The position numbers were made by a program, and so were the translations under genes. A stretch of DNA of 64,000 bases from Setophaga petechia (Eukaryota > Chordata > Aves > Passeriformes > Parulidae). Under the pieces are notes generated by a model. That model searched no databases and had not been told where the DNA came from. It saw only the letters and a list, made by a program, of their open reading frames with translations. Below are positions 36,911 to 46,961 of this stretch, piece after piece (the stretch's first letter is position 1; the number at the start of each line of letters is the position of its first letter). Location: NCBI GenBank assembly GCA_024362935.1, contig JANCRA010000039.1:4837040-4901039 (forward strand), read 5' to 3'.

Positions 36911-39146
36911 TATAGCAAATGAGTGTCTGTAGCTGTGTTGTCTCTGCAGGCTGTGGCTGAAGGCACAGCTACTCCTCCCCCATGCAATCCCATGCCCTGC
37001 ACCCCAATCCACACAGGTTTTGTAGACTCTTGCTCTCCCTGATCTCCCAGCACTGAACCCCTAAAGTGTCCTTCTGCCTGTGAGTCAATATTTTTAAAGA
37101 TTTTTTAATATTTGTCTTTAAAATTAACAACCAATGGGACTTTGCTTCCTGGTAATTTGGACACCTCTAAAAAGGGACTTGAACACCAAAGGGAGGCAGT
37201 CCCACCAAACAATACTGGAAAATCTGCACTTGCTATTTCTTTAGGTGAACTAAAAAGAAGTTACTCCTCTGTGTAACTTCCATCACCCAGTCCTTCCTGA
37301 AACAAGCAATTCTCATATGCCAAATGTTCTTCCCAGGTATCTACCCTATTGTGGAGTCCCCTGGGTTTATGGGATGAGAAAATTACTTTCTATTCATATC
37401 AGCTACTCCTTCCCCTCTCCCATGCCTCTTTTAGCTGATGCTATTCAGGAACTCCAACATATCCTAAATAATCCATGAAAGTAGAGGTTTTCTTGCCCTT
37501 CTTCATCCACCAGACCAGCAGCATAGTCTCTGTTTCCATATAGCCTAGCTGGAATTTGAAGTCTGGGCTCCAGGAAGAAACTGTTCCTATTCTGGCAGGC
37601 TCAGCACACTCAGCTCCCATGACCTTCCTAGTGGCAGGCAGTGCCCAGCATTAGTAATCTGTAACAGCAGGTTTCCAGTCTGAGATCTGCCCAGGCTCTG
37701 TCCCAGGCTCTGCAGGGTCTCTGGTTATTGTCAGGCCTGTGGCTGCTGTTTGTGGCCATCTCAGCTGCCATGATCAATGCTGGGCAATCTGTTGGTTTAT
37801 AACAGGGAAAACCATTGCACACAACCTGGAGCATCCACTCCCAACCCGTTTCCTTTGGTAGAACACTGCTGCTCTGGGTCAGCAGCAAGGCCCTGGAGCT
37901 GGGCTGTCATGGACTGGAGGAACTCTCCTGAAGCACAGGAGCATGGCCAGGTGAGGTTCCTGTCCCAGCACAGCTCAGGAGCCCTGCAGCAGTGCAGCTC
38001 CCAGGAATCCTCAGGTCCCAGCCCTTGGGAGCAGCCTCTCTGTGCCTTGGCTCTGCTCCCCTGGGCTGGCTGAAAGCAGGGCATCAATCAGGTGCCCAGG
38101 TGAGTTTGCTGCCAGCCTTCCTCACCCTGCTCTGGGGTGATTAATGGTTTGGGGCAGTGCTCTGTAACTACCAGACTTGGAGTTGTGGTAATTAGGCAGG
38201 CAGTTAATCATTTTGGACAAAGTGCTCCCTAAATACATGGCAGGAGGGATTTACCTGGGTTGGATGAAGTTGTTAAGAGATGATTATGTGGCTGAGCAGT
38301 TTAGTCTAGTCTGAAAAACAGTCACTAAAAATCCTTTTGTTTGTTTCCAAGCACCCCTTTTCTGCAGAAAGTAGCTCATGTCATGCCCTGATGTGCCCAT
38401 AGGAAGAACCACTCAGCCACGGGGGTTTCCCCAGACCCTTGTGAGTTGCTCAGGAGGAGCCAGGTAGGGCTCTTCCTCCCTTCCCAGGCACAGGTGATGG
38501 TGCTGCACTGTGGCTTTCCCAGAGCAGGTATTTCAACACAGCTGCTCTTCCCTTTGCTGGCAGTGGAGTTGGTAAGAGATGTTTAAAGTTAAGTCAGTTG
38601 GCTTCAGTTTTTGGGCTAGGTTTGCTCTAGTGTTTTATTTATGTTTCTGGACTGGATGAATGTCCTTGGTATTTATTTTTACAGCAGATCTTTCAAAAAC
38701 AAAACAAAAAGGAAGCTCTTCTGCAAACAGTTTGTCTGGTAGAACATGAGCATTGTTTGCATAGAGCAAACAGCACAGCATTGACTTTACAACATGTATG
38801 CAAAGGCAGGGAAATGATTCCCACAGCAGAATTCATCCATCTTTCCATGGATTCATCCACAAATATGCGCCTCCAAGCTGGCTGTCACCACACAGAGGCC
38901 ATTAGATGCAGGAGCACAGCTGTCAGGTTGTGCTGAAATTGTTTATTTGGATTGGAGTTACTAAGAGAGCACATGTGTGCACCTGCATGAAAAACAGGAG
39001 TGCAGAAGTTTGGCTTCTGTAAATTAGATGTGACTTTTGAGAATATAAATAAGTGGAACATAATTCTGAAATAGTGTGTGGCAACTTCAAGTGGAAAGCA
39101 GCCCCACACTGAAGACATCACTGGGCTGCAGAACCATCAGCCCCTT
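36911..39146. other. Intergenic DNA between EVPL and the provirus; no gene seen
   Basis: About 2.2 kb between the EVPL poly(A) signal and the left flank of the provirus. No exon chain, RNA gene or known repeat was recognised. EVPL and CDK3 converge here, so this was one interval of about 2.4 kb before the provirus inserted. Confidence 0.6.
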
Positions 39147-39150
39147 GTTC
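39147..39150. repeat. Target-site duplication GTTC, left copy
   Basis: GTTC directly precedes the TGTCAC end of the provirus. The same four bases follow the other end at 47331-47334. Four base pairs is the usual duplication length for gammaretroviral integration. Confidence 0.75.
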
Positions 39151-39511
39151 TGTCACTGAAATTCACTGAAAACTGAGTAAAATAAAACTCCTTAACACCA
39201 ATGTAGCATTAAGAAGAGACATCATTTATTACAGTATAAGCTCCATCTAATGTGCACATGATTCTCTACAAGTGCATTGCTTATATACAATCACCACATG
39301 CATCTTTTAAGTGCCCATTACCATAAAACTCTCCCCATGCTCCCAGGTTCAGGGTTTTTTATAGCCTTGTTTTGGCTGTAGCTGCATTCCTAAGCCAGAT
39401 GTTTTAGGAATTCAATAGGTCCTTGCTGAGAAAGCAGCTCCTGCATACCCCGTTTCTTTTTGCTAAAAGTACAAAGGCACAGCAGAAATTGGATTAACCC
39501 TTTTGGTATCA
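39151..39511 (-). repeat. Provirus 3' LTR (361 bp)
   Basis: Bounded by TGTCAC and GGTATCA on the plus strand, which gives TG...CA ends in proviral sense. Aligns along its whole length with 46962-47330. The first 66 bases differ at about nine sites, and the middle part differs more. A TATATA-like word in the equivalent of the promoter region replaces TATTTAA of the other LTR. Confidence 0.88.
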
Positions 39512-39523
39512 ATTCCCCCCTTT
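39512..39523 (-). promoter_or_regulatory. Polypurine tract for plus-strand priming
   Basis: In proviral sense AAAGGGGGGAAT abuts the 3' LTR start TGATACC. Position and composition fit a retroviral polypurine tract. Confidence 0.85.
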
Positions 39524-40298
39524 GAAACATCTCAAAGTTCTTAAGGCCATTTGATAAGTTCCAAATCGATTTCTATCTATACAGAAATAGATATATTCCC
39601 ACAAGATTATGGCTGATCATTTTACAAACACAGCCAGTAGCAGTACTGATAATTATTACAACTACAATTACAGTTATGCTTATTTCCAGTATTCCAGCCA
39701 GCCCTCCTGTCAGGGACCATCACACTACTCCCTGAAGAATTTTATTAAACCAATCAGTTTCAGGATAGCTTTGCTACCCTCAGGAAGTGCCTACATTTAG
39801 TGGTCTCTGGAGATCTTATGTTACATTTGGGATGTGTACACACAACGCTCTCTACTCAATTTTAAATATCCACAAGCCCCTTGTTCTTTGACCAGCAATA
39901 AATCTAAGGGCATTCTGTTTTGTAATGTCAGATTATCATATTGAATCACCGTTGACAGATTTACAGGGATAATTCCCCAAGGAATAGGTTCCCCTGCTGA
40001 ACTGGGGATAGGGAGGCAGGCTGTAATGCTGGACAGATTGTGCATCTTACCAAACCCTTGGATTCAAGTCAATATTAAATTTTCTTCATCATTTTCTTTC
40101 AAACTAAATTTTCTACAGAAAAAAAATTTGTAATAGTTTTTTTATTTAAAAATTTAAAATAATTTAAAAATCATTTTAAAATCATTTAAAATTCTTTTAT
40201 CTCCACCTAAAGATAAAATAATTCCCATAAATACTATTCTATACATTTTGCTGCTCCTTTACAGATGTCTTCAACATTTTCAGCTGCAAGGGTCCGGT
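39524..40298 (-). pseudogene. env: Retroviral env remnant, transmembrane subunit only
   Basis: The recognisable part is the TM ectodomain: LQNRMPLDLLLVKEQGACG at about 39850-39925 corresponds to the conserved heptad/immunosuppressive-type region and the start of the cysteine motif. A membrane-spanning stretch rich in Ile/Val (TVIVVVIIISTATG) lies near 39620-39690 in another frame. The surface subunit is essentially absent, because integrase ends only about 250 bases upstream. An A/T-only run at about 40135-40200 interrupts the upstream side. Non-functional. Confidence 0.75.
40135..40200. repeat. A/T-rich simple repeat within the env remnant
   Basis: Repeats of AATTTAAAAAT and ATTTAAAAT words, about 65 bases. 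It is probably a later expansion inside the decayed provirus. Confidence 0.7.
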
Positions 40299-43200
40299 GT
40301 TTACCACGATTCAGTCCGAGTCAGGAGTCCTCTTAATTTGGGAGCAATGTATCCAGGAGTTATTTCCTTTCACTTTCACAGCTGGTCTTGTAGTCAACAG
40401 AACCAGAGAAGGTCCTTTCCACTGCTCCTGAAGTGGCTCAGGTTTCCAGATCTGGATGGGAATGTGATCCCCGGGCTGAAATGAGTGAACTGGAGTGTCT
40501 AGGGTAAGAGGTTCTGAGAGAAGGACGAACCTTTCTCATTCATTCGAGGGTTTCCCTAATAAAATTAAATATTGTTCTATTTCCCAATTCCTAATTTGTT
40601 CCTCAGATCCACAGAAAGTTGCAGCAGAATATGATCTCCCAAACATCAGTTCATATAGGCTGACCTTCAGGTTAGTTTGGGGCTGTACTCTCACTCATAG
40701 CAAGGCCATTTTAAGAAAGATTCCTGACACATTTTGCCAATCTGCCTCTTTAAAGTTTGATTCATTCACTCAACCCTTCTGCTAGATTGCAGTCCCCATG
40801 GAGCATGTAAATCCCAACTCATACCCAAATGCTTACCACATTGCTGTAACACTTCAGATATAAAATGGGGACCCCAGTCAGTGATATCCCAATAGGAACT
40901 CCTAACCAGGGTATCATCTCTTTGAGGAGCACCTTGGTGACTTTCTTGGCCTTGTTGGTGCAGCAGGGGAAAACTTCTGGCCACCTGGAAAAGGTGCTCA
41001 GTAAATAATACCAGGAGATACCAGTATTGTTGTTGGTGTGGCAACTCAGGAAAAACAATTTGCCAGGAATCCCTGGGGATGTTTCCTCTATTAGTGATCC
41101 ATGGAGGCAGTCCTTTTGAATTCAAAGGATTCTTTTTAAGACATATCAGGCGTTTTTCTGTAACAGACTTGACACTTCTTGTCACAGGGACACTGATATC
41201 AGAGTCCTTGACCAGTCACCATAGCCCTGATTCCCCAGTGGGTTTGCTGGTATTCCTCCTTGACAATTTGCAGTATCACTTTGGGGTGGGACTATGATCT
41301 GGTTGTTGGGAGTTACCAGGCATTCACCTTCTCTATTCTGGGTTTTTAGGTAAGTAGCTAATTTTAAATCTGCCTGACTATACCCAGGGCTAACTTCTGG
41401 GAGTGAAACAGCTTTCTTAGGTATTAATGCCAGGATGCCTTGTTGTGCAACCTCTTGTGCAGATTTATCTGCAAGTCTGTTTCCTACAAGAATTTGGGAC
41501 TCCCCACACTGGTGTGCCCTGCAGTGTAGCACAGATACTTCTCTTGGCAACTGGGTGGCATCAGGGAAGGACAATATCTCTTGTGTATATTGATCAGAGA
41601 TCCCTGTGCTGTTAATAGGCCTCTTTCCTTCCATACAGTTCCATGGGCATGAATAGCTCCAAAAGCATATTTTGAGTCAGTCCATATGTTTACTCTTCCT
41701 CCTGCTGCCAATTCCAGGGCTCTTCACAGCACTGAGCTCTGCCTGCTGTGCTGAGGTGTCCTTGGGCAGTGGTGCAGCTTCTGTTACCTTGGCTGGTGTT
41801 ACTATGGCATAGCCAGCTTTTTATTTTCCATCTTGCACCAAGCTACCTCCTTCTGTAAAGAGCTCTGGATCTTCTGTTGGTGCATCTTGTAGGTCTTGTC
41901 AGCTTACACAAACTTGTTCAACTCTGTGTAGGCAGTGGAGGGTCAGCTGCTCTTCTCCTTGCTTTGGGATGTTCAGGACTTGGGCTGCATTTACCACTGT
42001 GGTTACTTTCAATTCCACATCTTCTTGCTCCACTAGAACAGTCTGATATTTCAGCATACAGCTTGGGGAAAGCCAGTGCCCCCCTTTTTTGGAAAACACA
42101 GTGGTTATGGTGTGTGAAGTGTGCACTATCTTTTGTCTCAAAGTCAATTTCCTGGCCTCTTGGATGAGGAGAACAGTCACAGCTCACAGGCATTGGGGCC
42201 ATCCCTGGCTGACCTAGTCCAGCTGTTTTGAAAAGCACCCCACAGGCCTCCTGAAGTGTCCCACCTTCTGAGCCAGAACTCCAGGGATGAGGTGCTGCCA
42301 TTCCTGCCCATACAGCTCAAGGGGCTTTGTTAAGGCTGGAAGTCCTAAGGTGGGTGCAGACATCAGGGCCATCTTTAGGTGGCAGAAAGCTTGTTCACCC
42401 TCAGGAGCCCAAATCAAAGGTCCTTCAGGGGCCTCCTTTAAAAGCTCAATGATTTTTGAGCCAAAAGTCCGTAATTTTAAACCCACAATTTTCACCATCC
42501 AGCCACAGCCAGAAATGTTGTTAAATCTCAGGCAATTGCAGGCTGGGATATTTGGCAGATGGCCTCTTTTCTGTCCATTCCCAATTTCCACTGTCCTGGT
42601 ATCATTTCAAGCCCTAGGTAGGAAACTTCCTGCCTCATGATTTGAGCTTTTTCCCAAAATACTTTGTAACTTCCTTGGCCTAGGAAATTTAGAAGACTGA
42701 TAGTCAATTCCATGCACTTGTCATTAGTAAGATATCATCAACATATTGCAGGACCAACCCTTCAGGGTTCTCCTTTTTCCAGGTGTCTAATTTTTTTGCC
42801 AGTTGGCTCCCAAAAATCGTTGGACTATTTCTAAATCTTTGTGGTAACACAATCCAGGTAAGCTGAGTCTTCTCACCAGTTTGAGGATTTTCCCATTCAA
42901 AGGCAAAAATGCCCTGGCTTTGTTTATCAAGAGGTATGCAAAAGAAGGCATCCTTCAAACCTATCACTGTAAACCATTGGTGATACTCTGTAAGGGATGT
43001 TGACAGGGTAAAGGGACTGGCTAGAACAGGGTGGATATCCTGAAATATTTGATTGATTGCTCATAGGTCCTGTACCAAGCTGTGTATTCATCCCAGGCTT
43101 TTTAAGTGGCAAAAGGGGAGTGTTCTGACTTACATTCTATCAATAATCCAAATTCCCTGAAATTTTCTATTAGACTCTCGATTCCCCTCCTAGATACTAA

Positions 43201-43837
43201 CTTTAAAGGATATTGTTTCTGCTTTACTGGTTTTCATCCAGGTTTTAGGGTAACACAGGTTGAGCTTGTTGGGAATGGCCTGGAGTTCCACTGGTCCAAG
43301 TCAAGAGTGTTTTACTGCATTTTTTGTTATTTCTGGTATTCCTCCAGAATTGTCTGGTTCCAGTGTTCCCTACAACACAAAAGTCCTTGCCTAGATGGCT
43401 TTACTCTTGGGCTCCAATAATTGCATTTCTCCATATTTAAACAAAATCTGTGCCTCCAATTTACTTAGCAGGTCTCTTCCTAACAGAGGAACTGGACATT
43501 CAGGCATATATAAAAATTGGTGTGTTATCCACCATTTGCCAAATTTCAACGGCTTTTAAAAGGGTTAAAGAATGTTTGTTTTTCCTCTTTCCCTGTTGCA
43601 CCAACAACATTTACAGTTTCTTGGTTTCATTTTCCATGATTTGTATTTAATACTGAATAAGTATTTATAATATAATAAACTATTTTATATAGTATAATAA
43701 ACTATTAGAAAGACAATATATAAAAAAGTATATATATCGTTTATATAATATAATGAACTATTAGAAAGTCAATTTTCTCTTTTCCCCAGCTCTGCTGTAA
43801 CCAGGGGCTCAGCTGGGGCTCTCACTCGCGGTTCCCG
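40299..43837 (-). pseudogene. pol: Retroviral pro-pol, multiply frameshifted and stopped
   Basis: Remains of protease, reverse transcriptase, RNase H and integrase lie in order but in changing frames. Protease: only the C-terminal half is recognisable, with VPLLGRDLL near 43455-43490; the active-site half is missing. RT: palm with DAFFCIPL and YVDD at about 42704-42967, thumb near 42528-42713, connection near 42214-42400. RNase H: IWTDSKYAF near 41640-41690, and RLADKSAQEVA near 41440-41480. Integrase: core with DWGPHF near 40850-40880, and a C-terminal domain near 40299-40500 with QWKGPSLVLL. Several frame changes and stops separate these blocks, so no functional enzyme is expected. After the gag stop the frame stays open for only 22 codons. 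Confidence 0.88.
43640..43775 (-). repeat. AT-rich insertion replacing the protease active-site region
   Basis: About 135 bases of almost pure A+T with words such as TATATAAACTATT and the duplicated word AACTATTAGAAAG. It lies where the N-terminal half of the retroviral protease should be. No D-T-G motif is present on this strand. Confidence 0.7.
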
Positions 43838-45952
43838 TCATTCCTGATGGAGGGCGAGCTGGGTGAGCTTGGCCCCTTTCAGGTTCTTGGGGCATTCCCG
43901 TTTCCAGTGCCCCAGTCCCCGGCAATACGCGCACTGGTTCGGCTGCAGCGCCCCGCGGGCAGAGCCCCGCTCGGTCCTGCGGTTGAACAGCGCCCTTTGC
44001 AGGGCTGCGCTGAGCATGGCATCCCTACATCTCTCTCTTTTTTTCCTTTCCACCTCCCGTTTCTTTTCTCTCCCCTCCCTTTCCATTTCCCATTTCTTTT
44101 TTCTCTCCTCCCACTCAATTTTGCGTCTCTTTTCTTTCTGCTCCTTCTCCTTTTCTCTCTCCCGGATCTTGTTTTCTTCCTCTTCTCCCCTCTTATTAAA
44201 AGCTATCCAGGCCACTTGTAACAGTTCTCCCAGGTCACGAGACTCTGCTCCCTCCAGCTTTTGTAACTTCTTTCTAATATCGGGTGCTGAGTTCCCTATG
44301 AAAATGGAAGCCAGCTGCACAGCTTCCTCTGGTTTTTCTGGATCAATATTAGTGTATCTCCGGGCAGTTGCCCTCAGGCGTTCCACAAATGCAGTTGGAG
44401 TCTCATGTGGTTCTTGTTTCACCTCATAAAGTTTAGACCAATTGATTGCCTTTGGCATAGCATGTCTAAAGCCAAATAATATCCATTGTTGATATCGTCC
44501 CAGAAAAACCCTCCCCTCCTTTGTGTAAGGGTCCCAGTGGGGGTCCTGGGAGGGAAAATGCTCCTCCACAGTTCCTGGTAATGCACCTGCTGTACCTGTC
44601 CTGTCCACCTCTTTCCTAGCAGTCCTGAGTACCATCTCTCTTTCTGTGGAGTCTAATAGAGTATCTAATAGAACTTGTATAACCCCCCAGTCCGGGTTCT
44701 GGGTCTTGAGAATGGTTTCAAATACTCTAGATACTCTCTCTGGATCTTCTCTGTAGGGCCCTGCCAGTCTCATCCATGCCTCGAGATCAACTGGGGAGAA
44801 AGGCACCTTCACCACTACCAGGCTGTGAGATCCCATCCCTGTCCAGAGCTGAGCTACAGCCTCCTGCTTATCCCCCTCCAGCTTTCTCACCCCCTGCTCC
44901 CCTCCTTCCAGCTTTCTCACCCCCTGCTCCCCTCCTTCCAGCTTTCTCACCCCCTGCTCCCCTCCTTCCAGCTTTCTCACTCCCTGCTCCTCTACCTCCT
45001 GCTTTGTCACACCCTGCTCCCCTCCCTCCTGCTTTCTCACCCCTTGCTCACCTCCCTCCTGCTTTCTCATCCTCTGCTCCCCTTCTTCCAGCTTTCTCAC
45101 CCCCTGCTCCCCTATCTCCAGCTTTCTCACCCCCTGCTCCCCTCCCTCCTGTTTTCTCACCCCCTGCTCCCCTCCCTCCTGTTTTTTTACCCCCTGCTCC
45201 CCTCCCTCCAGCTTTCTCATGCTCTGCTCCTTTACCTCCTGCTTTCTCACTCCCTGCTCCCCTCCCTCCAGCTTTCTCTGCCCCTGTTCCCCTCCCTCCT
45301 GCTTTCTCACCCCCTGCTCCCCTACCTCTTGTGTTCTCTCCTCCTGCTCACCCTGGGTTCTTTCCACCACTGGACTCGACATTAACTCTTGTCTCCCCTC
45401 TGACTGCTCATCCCCTCCTTGTGCTTCCCCCTTATCAGGCACACCCCAATTCTCTATGTCCCTGTCTCTGTCTCCTGCATCTGGTGCCTCTATCATTTCT
45501 ACATCATCCTCCTCCCATCGGCTGTGGCATTTCAAACAGCGGTGCCCAATAGTACAAGAGGAGCAACATTGCTTCGATCTCCTACCCTTTTCCCCTTCCT
45601 TTCCAAAAGCTAACATGAGAGGGTTTGACAGGCTGGGCAGGCACCCCCTTTGCAATTCCAGATGGTCTCTTAAAGTAAAGAACAGATCTACATAAGGCAT
45701 CTCACTCCACTTCTCCTCTCTTCTACAAAACCGCCTCAGCTGTAACATGGTGTGATAATCTAAGGTGCCGTTCTCCGGCCACTTCGCCTGATTGTCCAGT
45801 TTATACAGCGGCCACCAGTGGTTACAATATTGGATTAGTTTGGATTTCAGAAGCGAGCCTCCCCCTATTTTTTCCCAGCGGTTCAATACACATTTCAACG
45901 GAGAATTCGGGATATCATTTCCCACCCTAGTTTTAGAACAAACCGCCCCCAT
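43838..45952 (-). CDS. gag: Endogenous retroviral Gag polyprotein, open 704-codon frame
   Basis: Structural polyprotein of the provirus. I chose the ATG at 45952 because it gives MGAVCS, an N-myristoylation start; an in-frame ATG 15 codons upstream (45997) is also open. In order: matrix-like region to about residue 120; a Cys/His cluster CCSSCTIGHRCLKCH at 129-143; an acidic stretch; fifteen copies of a ten-residue repeat (consensus GGEQGVRKLE) at 210-359; a p30-like capsid from about 384; a long charged helix at about 600-655; a CCHC knuckle CAYCRGLGHWKREC at 674-687; stop TGA at 43838-43840. No PPxY or PTAP late motif is seen. The frame has no break although the rest of the provirus is ruined. 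It may be a chance survivor or retained by selection. Confidence 0.85.
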   Translation of the reverse strand: MGAVCSKTRVGNDIPNSPLKCVLNRWEKIGGGSLLKSKLIQYCNHWWPLYKLDNQAKWPENGTLDYHTMLQLRRFCRREEKWSEMPYVDLFFTLRDHLELQRGCLPSLSNPLMLAFGKEGEKGRRSKQCCSSCTIGHRCLKCHSRWEEDDVEMIEAPDAGDRDRDIENWGVPDKGEAQGGDEQSEGRQELMSSPVVERTQGEQEERTQEVGEQGVRKQEGGEQGQRKLEGGEQGVRKQEVKEQSMRKLEGGEQGVKKQEGGEQGVRKQEGGEQGVRKLEIGEQGVRKLEEGEQRMRKQEGGEQGVRKQEGGEQGVTKQEVEEQGVRKLEGGEQGVRKLEGGEQGVRKLEGGEQGVRKLEGDKQEAVAQLWTGMGSHSLVVVKVPFSPVDLEAWMRLAGPYREDPERVSRVFETILKTQNPDWGVIQVLLDTLLDSTEREMVLRTARKEVDRTGTAGALPGTVEEHFPSQDPHWDPYTKEGRVFLGRYQQWILFGFRHAMPKAINWSKLYEVKQEPHETPTAFVERLRATARRYTNIDPEKPEEAVQLASIFIGNSAPDIRKKLQKLEGAESRDLGELLQVAWIAFNKRGEEEENKIREREKEKEQKEKRRKIEWEERKKKWEMEREGREKKREVERKKRERCRDAMLSAALQRALFNRRTERGSARGALQPNQCAYCRGLGHWKRECPKNLKGAKLTQLALHQE
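44876..45325 (-). repeat. 30-bp coding minisatellite in gag, 15 units
   Basis: Fifteen head-to-tail 30-bp units, all in the gag frame, encode ten residues each with consensus GGEQGVRKLE or GGEQGVRKQE. Units differ at a few sites. The last three complete units are identical in protein, so the array has expanded recently at its capsid-proximal end. The opposite strand is open too, as Pro/Ala-rich frames, which is a by-product of the repeat. Confidence 0.93.
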
Positions 45953-46938
45953 ACTCGGTAATACGAATATATTACAACGGCTGGAAAGCGAATACAACGA
46001 TTACCTGGGCGCGGGGAGTCCCCGCGGCCGGTTCTGGGCTGCAGCGGGCGGGGGTGATGCTGCCCAGGCGGCTGGCGCTGGAGCCGGCGAGAACCCGCCG
46101 GGCCGGGCCGGGGCAGGGCTGCTGTGCTGCGAGTCTGCTGGGTTTCTTCTCCTCTCCTCCTCTCCTCCTCCTCCCCGAGTCAAGATCCCGGCGGGGGAGC
46201 GGCTGAGCTGCAACTGGGGCTGCCCCTGCCCGCCCGCTCCCACTCGCACCGGGAATCCGGCCCGCACTGGCACGAGAGGGCGCTTCGCGTCCACAAATGC
46301 GATTTCAGCGGCGCACACAGAAAACAAATCAATAATCGATAGCTCACACCCCCCGATTGGTTCGAAACGCCAACAGTCAGTTAAGTTTCAACACTCTTCC
46401 TTAACGAGCCTTATATCAGAGACGTCCCAGTGTTGATTTTACAGGCCGGCAAACTGAAATCAACACACTCTCACACACACTGCCAGAGACCAAAAAGAAT
46501 TCAGAGTATCAAAGCAAACTCCACCACAAAAGCAGGTACAGCAACGCTTTGCCTCCGGTGTTATGAGCCTGTGGGTTTTTTCTCCTCGGCCAGCTACAAC
46601 ACTGCTTTAAGTTTCCTGCTCCAGAGGAACCCCTCGGAGGGAACTGGAACCCCCTAGTCCTGAGGGACTGGAAGCCCCAGTACTCGAAGCCCTGGACAGT
46701 GAGCTTTCCCAGGGACTTGACCCCTGTTGGGTGACTCAAATCTCTCACCAGTAACTCTGTGAGGGGATTGGTACCCCTCGTCAATAACCCCAAGATAAAC
46801 AATTTAAAAGATGCCTTTACTCACCCCAGGGATCTTGCCTCGAGCCCCTGACGGTCTGAGGCCGAGGTTCTCCCCGAGAACCCCTCGGTGCTGGCTGGAG
46901 ATCTGTCGACTGCAGATCCGTCGAGGCTCAGAGGTGGG
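45953..46938 (-). other. Provirus 5' leader, with a GC-rich block
   Basis: About 985 bases between the primer-binding site and the gag start, where the packaging signal and splice donor should be. The gag-proximal 300 bases (about 46000-46300) are strongly GC- and CpG-rich, unlike the rest of the provirus. Neither a packaging signal nor a donor could be fixed by eye. Confidence 0.6.
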
Positions 46939-46956
46939 CTCCTATCTGGGTGGCCA
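46939..46956 (-). promoter_or_regulatory. Candidate primer-binding site
   Basis: In proviral sense TGGCCACCCAGATAGGAG lies five bases after the 5' LTR. It starts with the TGG that pairs with tRNA CCA. The best match I can recall is a tRNA-Arg (CCT) acceptor end, with about 13 of 18 positions agreeing, so the primer assignment is weak. Confidence 0.5.
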
Positions 46957-46961
46957 ATAAC

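Noticed and set aside
39821..40045. A 74-codon frame considered as a free small gene
   Set aside because: Its sequence is the env transmembrane-subunit region of the provirus, so it was placed in the env remnant.
44876..45325. Regular 30-bp repeats that could suggest a CRISPR array
   Set aside because: Units abut with no spacers, lie in a coding frame and are in an animal genome.
44675..45552. Long Pro/Ala/Leu/Ser-rich frames on the plus strand with a regular ten-residue period
   Set aside because: They are the reverse strand of the 30-bp gag repeat. The gag frame has flanking domains and these do not.
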